A stretch of DNA of 63,788 bases from Streptococcus mitis (GCF_009496285.1 NZ_WIJK01000012.1:1-63788); one strand, 5' to 3'. Numbered from the stretch's first letter, positions 1 through 10,408 are shown. Numbers and translations: made by a program. The notes: generated by a model from the letters alone, not told the origin.

Positions 1-344
1 CTTAGTTGCTGTTGGGTTAGCGTCTTCTACTGCTTTCTTAACGGCATCTTTTTCTGGTTGAGTTAAGGCTGATGTGTTTTGAACTGGTGTCTTAGCTGCT
101 GGTTCTTGAACGCCCTTAGAATCTGCTTCCTTAACAGTCTTATCGCCTGTTAGGGTTGCTGTTGTTCCATCTGGGAACGTTACAGTTGCTGATCCATCGT
201 TTCCTACTTCAACCTTAGTTGCTGTTGGGTTAGCGTCTTCTACTGCTTTCTTAACGGCATCTTTTTCTGGTTGAGTTAAGGCTGATGTGTTTTGAACTGG
301 TGTCTTAGCTGCTGGTTCTTGAACGCCCTTAGAATCTGCTGCTT
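1..344 (-). repeat. 213-bp (71-residue) tandem repeats of the adhesin stalk
   Basis: Bases 1-127 are identical to 214-340, a period of 213 bp or 71 codons. The encoded unit starts with a TPVQNTSALTQPEKDAVKKA-type helix followed by a DGTTATLT-type strand pair. Related single units lie at 347-540 and 1442-1630. The array continues past the left window edge, so copy number cannot be given. Confidence 0.85.
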
Positions 345-3300
345 TAACAGTTTGTGCTGGTGTCAATTTAGCTGTTGACCCATTTGAGTAAGTTAATGTT
401 GTTGAACCATCATTTCCAACTACTACTGTTGTCGCATCTGGGTTCTTTGTTCTTACTGCTGCTTCTACAGCTTGTTTTTCTGGTGTAGTTAAGGCTGACG
501 TATTCTTAACTGGTGTTACTGTAGGTGCAGTTGGTTTAATTGTAAATACTGAGTCTGCACTTAGAGTATCTGTACTTCCATCCTTATAAGTAACCTTAAC
601 ATTCGTACCATCTAAAGTAACACTTCCGATCTTGTCACTGAATGTTGGATTGGCATCTTTAACAGCTTTTTCAATAGCACTTGCTTCTGGAACAGTGTTT
701 GATGTAATAGGTGTTGATGGAGCTACTGCAGTATACTTGAATGTTTGTGGTTTCCAAACAAAGCGAATACGTCCAAGAGCACCTTTATCCATGTTTGCAC
801 CAACATGCTCGTATGAGGTGTTACCTGCTGCGTCTTCTGCAAATAGATAACGTGTCATACCAGTTCCATCAGTGTAAGATCCATTTGGAATATTTGCTGT
901 TAATTTAATAATAGCTGGATTTGTTTCTGTAGCTGTTGTTTCTGAACCAAATCTATTTGCTTTTAAATATAAAGCACTTTTCGTTTTACCATTTAAATAT
1001 CCAGTATCTTCTGTTCCTAAACCTGTACGATTATCTTGAGCAAATACTAAATACGCTTTAGAAATTTTCCCTGAGTTATCAGTAATTTTTAGTTCTATAT
1101 TATTTTCTTCACCAGAATACACATAAATTACTTGATTCTCAGCATCATCGTAAGGAATGTTGAGAACTGGACGAACTGTTTCTTTTACAGTAACTTTAGT
1201 TGGAGTTGATGTATTATTTGCAGCATCTGTTGCTGTAACACTAATTTGATCATCAGCATTCAAAGCTGGAACTGTGATTGAAAACACACCATTGTCACCT
1301 GCTTTTGCAGAGGCTTTTTGTCCATTTGGAAGCGTCACTTCTACGGTTGAGCCTTCTTCAGCTGTACCAGTAATACTAGTAGCACCTGCCTTAACTGCAT
1401 TTACAGTTGGTGCTACTGGAGGTGTAACGTCTGCCTGACTGACAGTTTGTGCTGGGGTCAATTTAGCTGTCGAACCATTTGAGTAGGTTAGTGTTGTTGT
1501 ACCATCTGTACCTACTTCAACCTTAGTTGCACTTGGATTCGCTGTTTCTACAGCTTTCTTAACGGCATCTTTTTCTGGTTGTTCCAGGCTTGATGGATTT
1601 TTAACTGGTGTTACTGTAGGTGCAGTTGGTTCAATTGTGAATACTGAGTTTGCTGGAATAACATCTGTACTTCCATCTTTGTAGGTCACTTTAACATTAG
1701 TACCATCTAAGGTAACACTTCCAATCTTGTCACTGAACGTTGGATTGGCATCTTTAACAGCTTTTTCAATAGCACTCGCTTCTGGAACAGTGTTTGATGT
1801 GATAGGTGTTGATGGAGCTACTGCAGTATACTTGAATGTTTGTGGTTTCCAAACAAAACGAATACGGCCAGGTGCACCTGTATCACCAGCAGCTCCTACG
1901 TTATCATAATTTGTATTTCCAGCTAAATCTTCAGCATAGACATAACGAGTTATTCCTGTACCATCTGTGTAAGATCCATTTGGAATATTTGCTGTTAATT
2001 TAATGATAGCCGGATTTGTTTCAGTAGCTGTTGTTTCTGAACCAAATCTGTTTGCTTTTAAGTATAAAGCACTCTTCGTTTTACCATTTAGATATCCAGC
2101 ATCTTCTGTTCCTAAACCTGTACGATTATCTTGAGCAAATACTAGATATGCTTTAGCAATTTTACCTGAGTTATCAGTAATTTTTAGTTCGATATTATTT
2201 TCTTCACCTGAATATACATAGATAATTTGGTTAGTTTTATCATCATACGGAATATTTACTACTGGACGAACTGTTTCTTTTACAGTTACAGTTGTAGCAT
2301 CTGATTTGTTATTTGCAGCATCTGTTGCTGTAACACTAATTTGATCATCAGCACTCAAAGCTGGAACTGTGATTGAAAACTCACCATTGTCACCTGCTTT
2401 TGCAGAAGCTTTTTGTCCATTTTGAAGAGTTACTTCTACGGTTGAGCCTGGCTCAGCTGTACCTGTTACTGCTGTAGAGGCTGCTGTCACTGGGTTTACT
2501 TTTGGTGCTGCTGGTGGTGTTGTATCTGCTGGTTTTGCTTCTACATTAATTTCTTTCCAACCAACAGGACTTGTGTATTTATCTTCTTTAATGTTTGAAA
2601 CTACCTTAGCCTTACCTGGTTGGATTTGCTCTTTCATTTCAAGGACAATAGTATCAAAGAAACCATCAGTAGAGTATGACTTAACAACTGCTTTTGATTC
2701 GTCTTTTGAAGTCCATGCCCCTGGAATTGAATCGCGTTTAATAGCTACTACACTTCTAGCGTTACCAGCTTTAGGATAATCAAAGTAAGCAATTCCCGCA
2801 TCATGTGGCACTTTCAAAGTAACTGTAGTAGTTTCTGCAACAATACTTTGTTTATCAGAAGAAGTTTCAGACGGTTGAACAACTGATTCACCAAGTCCAA
2901 CTTTAACCTCTGTTTCAGCACTTTCTTCACCATTGATCGTTTGGGTAACTGTCAATGTATCTCTTGGAACCAACTGATCTTGCTCAGTGATATTACTGTT
3001 TACACCAGTTGGAAGAGTTGCAGACCAAGAACCATCCTCAGCAACAGTCACATTATCAACAATTGTCTTACCAGCAACAGCAATTTTGATTGTTGCGCCT
3101 TTTTTACCAATTCCTGAGATGGTATTGTCTGTTGACTTGATACCTGGCTCTGTCATAACACCGCCAACTTGTAATGTTGGAGTGACAGTAGGTCCAGCTG
3201 GTGCAAATACATAAGTCAACAACTGCCCACCTGGAGTTAGGGTAACGGTATTGTTTCCTTCGTTATATGAAGGTGCTTTGCTTGCATCGATTCTCTTTAA

Positions 3301-4797
3301 TTTATAACCTTTAGCTTCGACTGCTGCAATTTTGCTGTCTTGGGTGCTAAGGTTAATAACCTCATTTTCATCACCTGGAATCGCACTACTTGCTTCAATT
3401 TCATTACCTTTTGCATCAACAAATTTCATGTGGACGATTTGTGGCGCTGTAAACTCAAATCTTTCAATCTGAACGCGTTGCAAGTTAGTACCAGAACCTG
3501 TACTTCCTAAGAACGAAAGGGCAAAGGTTGGATTATTTTTAGTCAAGGCATTCTTAGCGTCAGTTGTCATGATGCTAGTGTTAGCATTTTTTAAGTTCGT
3601 TGTCCAAGTTTGTGAGCCATAAGTTACTGTAAAGTTTTTATTTTCATCGTATTCAATTTTAAAGTCTACCCATTGGCCACTTGGAGCTGGATTTAGAGCT
3701 TTGGCTGCTGAGCTACTTGTCGTTACCCTACCAGCATTATTTGATGAGTAGAATGAACCGAAGGCATTTGTTTTCCAGGCTCTCCCACCATATTGTGGAT
3801 CGGCTGATGCATTTTGGTTGGCATTTGGGTTAGAAGTGTTGTGCCATGAGTCTAGTTTGAAACCAAAGGCATTTTTGATAGTACCCATACCAATAGAGGC
3901 TCCAGATTGACCAATAGTATTTACCTTACCTGTATGGAAGACGAAACCAACTCCATCACCACCTGGTCGGCCATCTGCATCAGTTTTGCCTTCGTATTTA
4001 TTACCAATATCTACCTTACCAGTGAAGGTAAAAGGTTGTCCAGAGTTAATTTTAAAACGTAGGTAAGCACTACCAACTTGACCTGAAACGTCATCTGTCA
4101 ACTTAATAGTACCTGTTGATTTATCATAGGATGCAGTTCCACCTTCTTGGAAGAAACTTTCAAAGTTATCTTTGGTTACGATAGCACGAGCAAGGTTAGT
4201 TTCATCAATTGAACGTGTTGTACCTTCAGCAACAGCACGTTTGCTTCTGACTTTAGGAGTTGCTGAAGATTCTGTAGTTGCTTCAGATGTTGTTTCAACT
4301 GTTGTCTCAGCTGCTTCAGTAACTTCCTTCACACTTGCCACAGCATGAGTCAAACGTTCAACACTTTGGTTGATTTGATCTTGGCTTGCTGAACCGTTCG
4401 CAACTAATGCTTCTGCTTCTGCAATTGCAGCTGCTACTTCAGCTTTAACTGAAGCTTCTTGACCATCCAAGTTTTTAGCTTTAGCTTGTGTCAAAACAGC
4501 TTCTAGTTGAGATTTGTCAGCTGAAACGACAGTTGTTGCTGAATTTGCTTCTACTGCTTCAGTCGCAACTGGGCTAGTTGCAGCTGGTGCAGCATAGGTA
4601 GGTCCTTCAGCATTAGGTTCTGCTTGAGCTGTTCCTACTGTAGCATCCACTTTAGCTTCTGCAGTGTCAGCTTGAACTGTTGGAGTAGCTAGGGCAGCTC
4701 CAATCGCAAAGACAAGCGAACAACCAAACAAGAAATGTTTTCCTTTTTTAATCATCCGCCAGTTCTTTTGTTCCGCATTTTTACGATTAAAATACAT
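1..4797 (-). CDS. Large lectin-type, repeat-rich cell-wall adhesin (3' end outside window)
   Basis: An open frame of 1599 codons runs from ATG at 4797 to the window edge without a stop; the C-terminus, presumably an LPXTG anchor, is not visible. AAAGGAG lies 8 nt before the ATG. Residues 1-43 form a long signal peptide with a basic WRMIKKGKH stretch and a likely cut after VQA. Domains then read: a FIVAR-like helical region (about 92-160), an L-type lectin-like domain (about 210-447, with GGDGVGFVFHTG), a MucBP/beta-grasp-like segment (452-534), Ig-like domains, two copies of a 365-residue module (Big_6-like Ig domain starting TPPxAP, a calcium-cadherin-like domain, an FKYTAVAPS segment) and 71-residue repeats. 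The order recalls SraP/SasA-type adhesins, so binding to host glycans is likely, but the ligand is unknown. Expected exported by Sec and sorted to the wall. Confidence 0.85.
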   Translation of the reverse strand, partial: MYFNRKNAEQKNWRMIKKGKHFLFGCSLVFAIGAALATPTVQADTAEAKVDATVGTAQAEPNAEGPTYAAPAATSPVATEAVEANSATTVVSADKSQLEAVLTQAKAKNLDGQEASVKAEVAAAIAEAEALVANGSASQDQINQSVERLTHAVASVKEVTEAAETTVETTSEATTESSATPKVRSKRAVAEGTTRSIDETNLARAIVTKDNFESFFQEGGTASYDKSTGTIKLTDDVSGQVGSAYLRFKINSGQPFTFTGKVDIGNKYEGKTDADGRPGGDGVGFVFHTGKVNTIGQSGASIGMGTIKNAFGFKLDSWHNTSNPNANQNASADPQYGGRAWKTNAFGSFYSSNNAGRVTTSSSAAKALNPAPSGQWVDFKIEYDENKNFTVTYGSQTWTTNLKNANTSIMTTDAKNALTKNNPTFALSFLGSTGSGTNLQRVQIERFEFTAPQIVHMKFVDAKGNEIEASSAIPGDENEVINLSTQDSKIAAVEAKGYKLKRIDASKAPSYNEGNNTVTLTPGGQLLTYVFAPAGPTVTPTLQVGGVMTEPGIKSTDNTISGIGKKGATIKIAVAGKTIVDNVTVAEDGSWSATLPTGVNSNITEQDQLVPRDTLTVTQTINGEESAETEVKVGLGESVVQPSETSSDKQSIVAETTTVTLKVPHDAGIAYFDYPKAGNARSVVAIKRDSIPGAWTSKDESKAVVKSYSTDGFFDTIVLEMKEQIQPGKAKVVSNIKEDKYTSPVGWKEINVEAKPADTTPPAAPKVNPVTAASTAVTGTAEPGSTVEVTLQNGQKASAKAGDNGEFSITVPALSADDQISVTATDAANNKSDATTVTVKETVRPVVNIPYDDKTNQIIYVYSGEENNIELKITDNSGKIAKAYLVFAQDNRTGLGTEDAGYLNGKTKSALYLKANRFGSETTATETNPAIIKLTANIPNGSYTDGTGITRYVYAEDLAGNTNYDNVGAAGDTGAPGRIRFVWKPQTFKYTAVAPSTPITSNTVPEASAIEKAVKDANPTFSDKIGSVTLDGTNVKVTYKDGSTDVIPANSVFTIEPTAPTVTPVKNPSSLEQPEKDAVKKAVETANPSATKVEVGTDGTTTLTYSNGSTAKLTPAQTVSQADVTPPVAPTVNAVKAGATSITGTAEEGSTVEVTLPNGQKASAKAGDNGVFSITVPALNADDQISVTATDAANNTSTPTKVTVKETVRPVLNIPYDDAENQVIYVYSGEENNIELKITDNSGKISKAYLVFAQDNRTGLGTEDTGYLNGKTKSALYLKANRFGSETTATETNPAIIKLTANIPNGSYTDGTGMTRYLFAEDAAGNTSYEHVGANMDKGALGRIRFVWKPQTFKYTAVAPSTPITSNTVPEASAIEKAVKDANPTFSDKIGSVTLDGTNVKVTYKDGSTDTLSADSVFTIKPTAPTVTPVKNTSALTTPEKQAVEAAVRTKNPDATTVVVGNDGSTTLTYSNGSTAKLTPAQTVKAADSKGVQEPAAKTPVQNTSALTQPEKDAVKKAVEDANPTATKVEVGNDGSATVTFPDGTTATLTGDKTVKEADSKGVQEPAAKTPVQNTSALTQPEKDAVKKAVEDANPTATK
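345..2534 (-). repeat. Two tandem copies of a 1095-bp (365-residue) adhesin module
   Basis: Sequence at about 345-1439 matches 1440-2534 at a constant 1095-bp offset; for example the identical start of an ACAGTTTGTGCTGG block lies at 347 and 1442. The offset is a multiple of three, so the reading frame is kept. Copies differ by scattered substitutions and by short divergent patches at residues facing the end of the cadherin-like domain (around 780-840 versus 1875-1935), so the duplication is not brand new. Confidence 0.85.
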
Positions 4798-4843
4798 CAA
4801 ATGTTCTCCTTTTATGTTTATGTAGTATTATATATACAGCTTT

Positions 4844-4872
4844 ATTATAATCTTTTTACTCAGATAAATCAA
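4844..4872 (-). promoter_or_regulatory. SigA-type promoter of the adhesin gene
   Basis: On the minus strand TTGATT (4867-4872) and TATAAT (4844-4849) are separated by exactly 17 bp, about 45 bp upstream of the adhesin start codon. Confidence 0.7.
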
Positions 4873-5158
4873 ATTTATTCTTTCAGTTTATTACATTCCA
4901 AATATATACATATAAGTTTTTATAATATCTAAATATAGTTTTTCTCTATTTTGTTAGTTTTTTTCTTAAAAACTTGATGTTCTTTTAAAATCAAAAAGAG
5001 CAGAAATTTTCACCACACAACCATATATATTGTATGTTTTATTAGAAACTCTTTCCTTAGCTTCCTAGAATACATTGATTAGCTGCTAGAATTCCAAATT
5101 TATACACGGACTTAGATATTTCTTAAGCAGCCTGCTAACAAAAAAGGGCAATTTTATT

Positions 5159-5375
5159 TTATAGTGAAATGAAATAAAATCTGAACAAATTGACTAGGGA
5201 AATCAAATCAATTTCTATCCATATTTTAGAAGCAACAGTGTACTATAATATTTGATTGAAATAAGGTATGAACAATTCGATTAGGAAAGTCAAACTAATT
5301 TCTAGAAATATTTTTAGCAGTCGTAGTGTACGATCTTAGATTCAATCTACTATATTATGGATTCAATCCATTATA
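5159..5375 (+). repeat. RUP element interrupted by a second RUP
   Basis: The 730-bp gap between the adhesin and ileS holds RUP-like sequence (the ~107-bp repeat unit of pneumococcus). A left arm, 5159-5246, starts TATAGTGAAATGAAAT and stops at GTGTACTATA. A second nearly full RUP follows (about 5247-5354, TTTGATTGAAATAAGG to TTCAATCTACTATA). The missing right end of the first copy, GGATTCAATCCATTATA, comes after it at about 5358-5375. This is a nested insertion at a TA site. The rest of the gap (4900-5158) is AT-rich and shows nothing else I can name. Confidence 0.7.
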
Positions 5376-5409
5376 CAAAAAAGATACTTGGTAAAAAGGG
5401 CATTACAAT

Positions 5410-5459
5410 AAAAAAACGCATAATACCAGACTTGCAAAAGTCTTGATATTATGCGTTTA
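5410..5459 (-). terminator. Rho-independent terminator of ileS
   Basis: Read on the minus strand, AAACGCATAATA...TATTATGCGTTT forms a ~20-bp stem with a TTGC loop followed by a T run, about 70 bp after the ileS stop. A sibling hairpin with the same AAACGCATA arms lies at 14513-14562. Confidence 0.8.
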
Positions 5460-5527
5460 ATGTTAGAGAGCGCTATTGGCCTTTCTTTTCAAATTAACCT
5501 TTGGGCTACCCTCGCCATTTTTTACTT

Positions 5528-8320
5528 TTATTTTACTTCAAATCCTTCTGCGACTGCATCCGCAAAGTTTTCTTCTACGATGCTTGCACAGTGGTCACAG
5601 ATAACTGCCTGGTAGCTGCGTTCTGCTGTTGTTAGGTCGATACGACGGCAACGGTCACATACTTCACCTGCAGCGCGTTCTACTGTGAAGGCTACATCTT
5701 CGAAGCTAACAGCAGTTTCTGGAGCTGGTCCCTCTGCGATAGTCAATTCAGACACGATCAAAAGTTGTGCTACATTGCTGTTTACTGCTTCGAGTAGAGT
5801 TTTCACCACTTCATTTGGGTAAACTGTCAAGTGTGCTTCGAGTGATTTACCGATAACTTTGGCATTACGAGCTTCTTCCAAGGCTTTTTGAGCTTGTCCA
5901 CGGAAGTCCATGAAGGCTGCCCATGTATCAAAGATTTCTTCTTGGTTAGCAAAAGTTTCTGCTTCTGGCAATTCTGACAATTGAACAAAGTCTTCGGCTT
6001 CAAACTCTAGATATGACCAGATTTCTTCCGCAGTGTGAGGAAGGATTGGTGTCAAGAGTTTCGTGATTTTCACAAGAATGTCATAGAAGACAGTCTGCAT
6101 TTGACGGCGTTCCAATGATTTGGCACCTTCGATGTAGACAACGTCTTTGGCAAAGTCAAGGTAGAAGGCTGACAAGTCAACGTTGATAAAGTTCACTAGT
6201 GCTTTATAGATTGTCAAGAATTCAAAGTCAGCATAAGCATCACGAATTGTTTTCACAAGCTGGTTAAAACGAATGGTCATGTACTTATCAACTGAACGAA
6301 GTTCTTCGTAAGCTACTGCATCCTCAGCTGGATTAAAGTCAGATGTATTGGCAATCAAGAAACGAAGAGTGTTACGGATCTTACGGTAAGTTTCAGAAAC
6401 TTGGCTCAAGATGTCCATAGAGATACGCACGTCATTGCTTGAGTCAACACTTGTTACCCAGAGACGCAAGATTTCCGCACCAAATTGTTTCTCAACATCG
6501 CTTGGAGCAATGGTATTTCCAAGAGATTTAGACATCTTTTCACCTTTACCGTCAAGGGCAAAACCTTGTGACAAGATTTGTTTGTATGGTGCCACACCAT
6601 GGTTCGCCACAGATGTGATAAGAGAAGAGTTGAACCAACCACGGTATTGGTCTGAACCTTCAAGGTAGAGGTCAGCTGGGTATTTGAGTTCTGGACGGTT
6701 AACCACGACACCATTCCATGATGAACCTGAGTCAAACCATACGTCCATGATGTCTGTTTCTTTCTTGAACTCACCATTTGGTGAACCAGGATGGGTAAAT
6801 CCTTCAGGCAAGAGGTCTTTGGCATCACGTTCCCACCAGATGATTGAACCATGTTCTTCAAAGAGTTGAGCTACATGCTCAATCGTTTCAGCAGTCATGA
6901 TTGATGTGCCGTCTTCTGCGTAGAAGATTGGAAGTGGAACACCCCAAGCACGTTGACGAGAGATAACCCAGTCACCACGGTCACGAATCATATTGTACAG
7001 ACGGACTTTACCCCATTCTGAGTGGAATTTCACTTTTTCGATTTCATCCAAGATATCTTGACGGAATTTTGATACTGAAGCAAACCATTGTGGAACTGCA
7101 CGCCAGATGATTGGTTTTTTCGTACGCCAGTCAAATGGGTATGAGTGAGAGATTTCTTCTTGAGCAAGAAGTAAATCACCAAGTTTTTCGATAACCGTTG
7201 GAACAACCTTATCATAGAATTGGCCTTCAAACTCAGCACCAGCATTAGCCATCATAAGCCCGCGTTCGTTAACTGTCACAGCAACTTCAAGTCCGTTAGC
7301 AATACCAACATTATAGTCGTCCTCACCAAAACCAGGGGCTGTATGGACGATACCAGTACCAGAGTCTGTCGTAACGTGGTCACCAAGGATAACAAGTTCA
7401 TCTACTGCAGTATCCCATGGGTGCTCTGTCACGATGTGGTTCAACTCTGAACCACGGTAAGTATCCAAAACTTGAACATCCGTCCAACCAAATTTTTCAG
7501 ACAAGCTGTTCAACAATTCAGCAGCAACCACAAACTTACGGGCTTCACCAGCAGGTTGAACCAAAACGTAATCAATATCCGCACCAACAGTCAAACCACG
7601 AGAAGCAGTGATAGTAAATGGAGTTGTTGTCCAAACAACGATATAAGTATCAGTGTCTAGGACACCTTTGCCATCTTTGACTTTGTTGGCATAGTAAAGA
7701 GAAGTTGATACCAAGTCATGGTATTCAATTTCCGCTTCAGCAAGAGCTGACTCAGATGACCAAGACCAGTAAACTGGCTTAGCACCACGGTAGATGTAGC
7801 CCTTGTTAGCCATCTCACCAAAGACACGGATTTGCGCTGCTTCATAATCAGGAGTTAAAGTTACATATGGATTTTCCCAGTCACCAGACACACCCAAACG
7901 TTTGAAGTCTTCGCGTTGTTTATCTACTTGAGAAAGAGCGTATTCACGGCAAAGTTTCAAGTATTCAACCAAGTCCATTTCTTTGCGTTTGACACCTTGT
8001 TTTGCCAAGACTTGCTCGATTGGCAGACCATGTGTATCCCAACCTGGGATGTATGGTGCGTAAAATCCTGACATAGACTTAGAACGAACAATGATATCTT
8101 TTGAAATCTTGTTCATGGCATGTCCTACGTGGATATTTCCGTTAGCGTACGGAGGTCCATCATGAAGAGTGAAGTGAGGTTTCCCTTCATTCAACTCTTG
8201 ACGACGTTGATACAATTTTGCTTCTTCCCACTCTTTTTGCCAGACTGGCTCTTTGGTTGGAAGGCCTGCACGCATTGGGAAGTCAGTTTTCCCAAGATTT
8301 AAAGTTTCTTTGAGTTTCAT
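5528..8320 (-). CDS. ileS: Isoleucyl-tRNA synthetase
   Basis: Class I aminoacyl-tRNA synthetase of 930 residues, the usual length for bacterial IleRS. It charges tRNA-Ile in the cytoplasm and carries an editing domain against valine. Visible signatures are the HIGH-type HVGH at residues 64-67, the KMSKS loop ([10 protein letters not shown]) near residue 597 and a C-terminal zinc site with two CxxC pairs (CDRC, CDHC). It is the last gene of the division cluster but has its own T-box leader immediately upstream and its own terminator, so its expression should follow tRNA-Ile charging. Confidence 0.97.
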   Translation of the reverse strand: MKLKETLNLGKTDFPMRAGLPTKEPVWQKEWEEAKLYQRRQELNEGKPHFTLHDGPPYANGNIHVGHAMNKISKDIIVRSKSMSGFYAPYIPGWDTHGLPIEQVLAKQGVKRKEMDLVEYLKLCREYALSQVDKQREDFKRLGVSGDWENPYVTLTPDYEAAQIRVFGEMANKGYIYRGAKPVYWSWSSESALAEAEIEYHDLVSTSLYYANKVKDGKGVLDTDTYIVVWTTTPFTITASRGLTVGADIDYVLVQPAGEARKFVVAAELLNSLSEKFGWTDVQVLDTYRGSELNHIVTEHPWDTAVDELVILGDHVTTDSGTGIVHTAPGFGEDDYNVGIANGLEVAVTVNERGLMMANAGAEFEGQFYDKVVPTVIEKLGDLLLAQEEISHSYPFDWRTKKPIIWRAVPQWFASVSKFRQDILDEIEKVKFHSEWGKVRLYNMIRDRGDWVISRQRAWGVPLPIFYAEDGTSIMTAETIEHVAQLFEEHGSIIWWERDAKDLLPEGFTHPGSPNGEFKKETDIMDVWFDSGSSWNGVVVNRPELKYPADLYLEGSDQYRGWFNSSLITSVANHGVAPYKQILSQGFALDGKGEKMSKSLGNTIAPSDVEKQFGAEILRLWVTSVDSSNDVRISMDILSQVSETYRKIRNTLRFLIANTSDFNPAEDAVAYEELRSVDKYMTIRFNQLVKTIRDAYADFEFLTIYKALVNFINVDLSAFYLDFAKDVVYIEGAKSLERRQMQTVFYDILVKITKLLTPILPHTAEEIWSYLEFEAEDFVQLSELPEAETFANQEEIFDTWAAFMDFRGQAQKALEEARNAKVIGKSLEAHLTVYPNEVVKTLLEAVNSNVAQLLIVSELTIAEGPAPETAVSFEDVAFTVERAAGEVCDRCRRIDLTTAERSYQAVICDHCASIVEENFADAVAEGFEVK

Positions 8321-8345
8321 GATATCTCCTTTTTTATATAGACAA

Positions 8346-8570
8346 ATTAAAAACCACGATTCGCTAAAAAGGACGAAAATCGTGGTACCACCTTTGTTCG
8401 GAAAAAGAACTAGTCTTTCTCCCTCTTTTCCCGTAACGTGGGGAACGTCAAATCCTACTAACTTCAGACTTGATAACTTGAGAGGATAATCTCATCAACA
8501 GGGATTGTAGGACTTCCACCATCTCCTACTCGCTGGAAATATGTTTGATTAGATCTTGTTCTCAGATTTT
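8346..8570 (-). promoter_or_regulatory. T-box riboswitch leader of ileS
   Basis: The minus strand carries the T-box core AGGTGGTACCACG (around 8380-8393), which overlaps the 5' arm of a terminator hairpin (CCACGATT...AATCGTGG followed by a T run, 8351-8386). This is the expected antiterminator/terminator pair. Further upstream is a Stem I region with GGAAGTCC-type and AGTA-type elements, and an ATTATC stretch near 8490 that can supply an isoleucine ATC specifier. Uncharged tRNA-Ile is expected to stabilise the antiterminator and allow ileS transcription. Confidence 0.9.
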
Positions 8571-8594
8571 ACAATTATAAATGTTGAGAAATTG

Positions 8595-9353
8595 TTATTC
8601 TGAATCCTCTTTAGACTCAGAACTCATTTCATTATTTACTAACGAAGATAAGTCAGATAAAGTTGATTCATCCTGTGCTTCCATCAATTCACGATTAGTT
8701 GCTTCTATACGTGCTTGGAGCTCAGCAACCTCTTCAGGTGAAAACTGACGAGTCAAATCATTGGCTTCCTCCTCATGAAATGCTGAAATATTTTCCCCCA
8801 AAGCCTCTCTAACCACCTCTTTAAAGACCTCATCACTGGTTTGTAAATAAGTTGCTGTTGGACGTAAAATTTCTTCCCAATCAGATGAATCAACGATGGC
8901 CAATTGACTTTCAATTGTAGATTTCAAGCGTTGATGGAAGACGCGACTCTTATTCTTCAGTTCTTCTGTCTCAATCGCAACCTTCTTAGCATTATCAGTT
9001 GCTTGACGTAAAATTTCATTTGCCTTGTACTTAGCTTCATCAAGCAAACGTTGTGATTCCTGTTCAGCATGATGAATGATATTATGAGAGCGTTCAGTAG
9101 CTGCTTGTTTAACTCGCTCAGCAGTATCTTGAGCAATTAAAACAGACTGACTCAATGAATCTTTCATCTCATCAAAATAAGACAAACGCTCTTCTAAATT
9201 TCTAATTTGTTGCTCTTTATCATGGTTACTTCGAACCAATGTTTCATAGTCTCGAACTACAATATCGAGAAATTCATCAACTTCTTCAGGATCAAAACCT
9301 CTAAACTTAGTACTAAAGCTTTTATCCTTAATCTCTAACGATGTAATTGGCAT
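8595..9353 (-). CDS. divIVA: Cell division / polar growth protein DivIVA
   Basis: A 252-residue DivIVA. The N-terminal membrane-binding motif (MPITSLEIKDKSFSTKFRGF) and DPEEVDEFLD are typical, followed by a long coiled coil (about 30-160) and an acidic serine-rich tail. In streptococci DivIVA sits at septum and poles, interacts with division proteins and is phosphorylated by StkP. It lies 9 bp downstream of ylmH in the ftsA-ftsZ-ylm cluster and is followed by the ileS T-box. Confidence 0.95.
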   Translation of the reverse strand: MPITSLEIKDKSFSTKFRGFDPEEVDEFLDIVVRDYETLVRSNHDKEQQIRNLEERLSYFDEMKDSLSQSVLIAQDTAERVKQAATERSHNIIHHAEQESQRLLDEAKYKANEILRQATDNAKKVAIETEELKNKSRVFHQRLKSTIESQLAIVDSSDWEEILRPTATYLQTSDEVFKEVVREALGENISAFHEEEANDLTRQFSPEEVAELQARIEATNRELMEAQDESTLSDLSSLVNNEMSSESKEDSE

Positions 9354-9362
9354 ATTTTCCCC

Positions 9363-10148
9363 TCACTTACTTAATAATAATTGTATTGTCAATTTCTTCT
9401 TATCCCTTTTTGTCTGACCATTTTCTCTCAGAACACTAATCCTTCCAAAACGTCTGACACTTACTAAATCACCAAGCTTAACTTGATAATCAGATTTTTC
9501 AACCAGATGGTAATTTACCTGAACATATTTTCTTTCTAATAAACCAGCTGTCTGAGAGCGAGACAATTTCAAAACATTTGACAAGAAAGCATCCAAGCGC
9601 ATACTCGGAACTAAAACTTCCTTTTCCTGATAATCACTCTCAGCTTCTACCAATTCTTCAAAGGATTTGACTTCAAGTTTGACAGGCAATCGAGCAATCT
9701 TTTGAATCCCATCTTGAAAAAGAGAAGTGAATTTTTGGTCCACAATGATTTGAGCTCTATTTTCCGTTACCAATATATCACCAAATAACTTGCGATCGAT
9801 TCCCAGACGATTCAGAACAGTTCCTAAAATCTTGGAATGAGTCAATTGGTCAAACTTGCTAGAATAAACAATCTCAAGCAAGTCCATTTCAAAATCCATC
9901 AAAGTCGGTATGAAATAATCTGGTGCAAGTAGTACACGACTATACTCGCTAGCTACAAAATCATTGCTAGAAAAAACTTTAATCCCTTGATGATTGCCCA
10001 ATGTCTTTAAAATAAAGACCTGATGAGGGTTGATAAAGGGAGTTAAGATAGGAGCGTAGTGCTCCTCAACCTGCCTGAGCCACTCCAAACCTTTATCAAT
10101 AAAAGGAATATCCTCGACTGAAAAATGCTGATAGATATCTTTTCTCAT
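9363..10148 (-). CDS. ylmH: S4-domain RNA-binding protein YlmH
   Basis: I choose the ATG at 10148 (MRKDIYQHFS, 261 residues) because it overlaps the ylmG stop as ATGA and matches the family start; the frame is open further upstream. The C-terminal part is an S4 RNA-binding fold (RLDAFLSNVLKLSRSQT) around residues 185-250. YlmH homologues bind ribosomes or tRNA-bearing 50S subunits in ribosome rescue. Here it is conserved in the division cluster, translationally coupled to ylmG. Confidence 0.9.
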   Translation of the reverse strand: MRKDIYQHFSVEDIPFIDKGLEWLRQVEEHYAPILTPFINPHQVFILKTLGNHQGIKVFSSNDFVASEYSRVLLAPDYFIPTLMDFEMDLLEIVYSSKFDQLTHSKILGTVLNRLGIDRKLFGDILVTENRAQIIVDQKFTSLFQDGIQKIARLPVKLEVKSFEELVEAESDYQEKEVLVPSMRLDAFLSNVLKLSRSQTAGLLERKYVQVNYHLVEKSDYQVKLGDLVSVRRFGRISVLRENGQTKRDKKKLTIQLLLSK

Positions 10149-10408
10149 GCTAGTATTAAAAGAAAACGGATCAGATAGTTTCCAAGTAAATGAACTAAAA
10201 GGACGGCCACCCAAACTGAAAAATCTAAACCACCAATACTTAGTGGTAGACGTCTCAAGGGTTGAAGAATCGGTTTGACTAAATTAGTCAACAAACGACC
10301 TGCTCTAGTCTCATAGGCATTTGGAAACCAGGATAAGAGAGCAAACGCTACAAGTATCATAGAATAGATATCTGTAGCGTTTTGAATAAAGCGAACTAGA
10401 AATATCAT
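10145..10408 (-). CDS. ylmG: YggT-family membrane protein YlmG
   Basis: 87 residues with two hydrophobic helices (about 1-25 and 60-85) flanking a conserved PNAYETRAGRLL loop, typical of YggT/YlmG proteins. It overlaps sepF by one base and ylmH by four, so the genes are co-translated. The family is linked to division-site and membrane organisation, but its biochemical role is not settled. Confidence 0.92.
   Translation of the reverse strand: MIFLVRFIQNATDIYSMILVAFALLSWFPNAYETRAGRLLTNLVKPILQPLRRLPLSIGGLDFSVWVAVLLVHLLGNYLIRFLLILA

Noticed and set aside
632..1909. Two plus-strand frames with the same 48-residue start inside the adhesin region
   Set aside because: They are the antisense of the duplicated adhesin module on the minus strand, which is open across the whole stretch.
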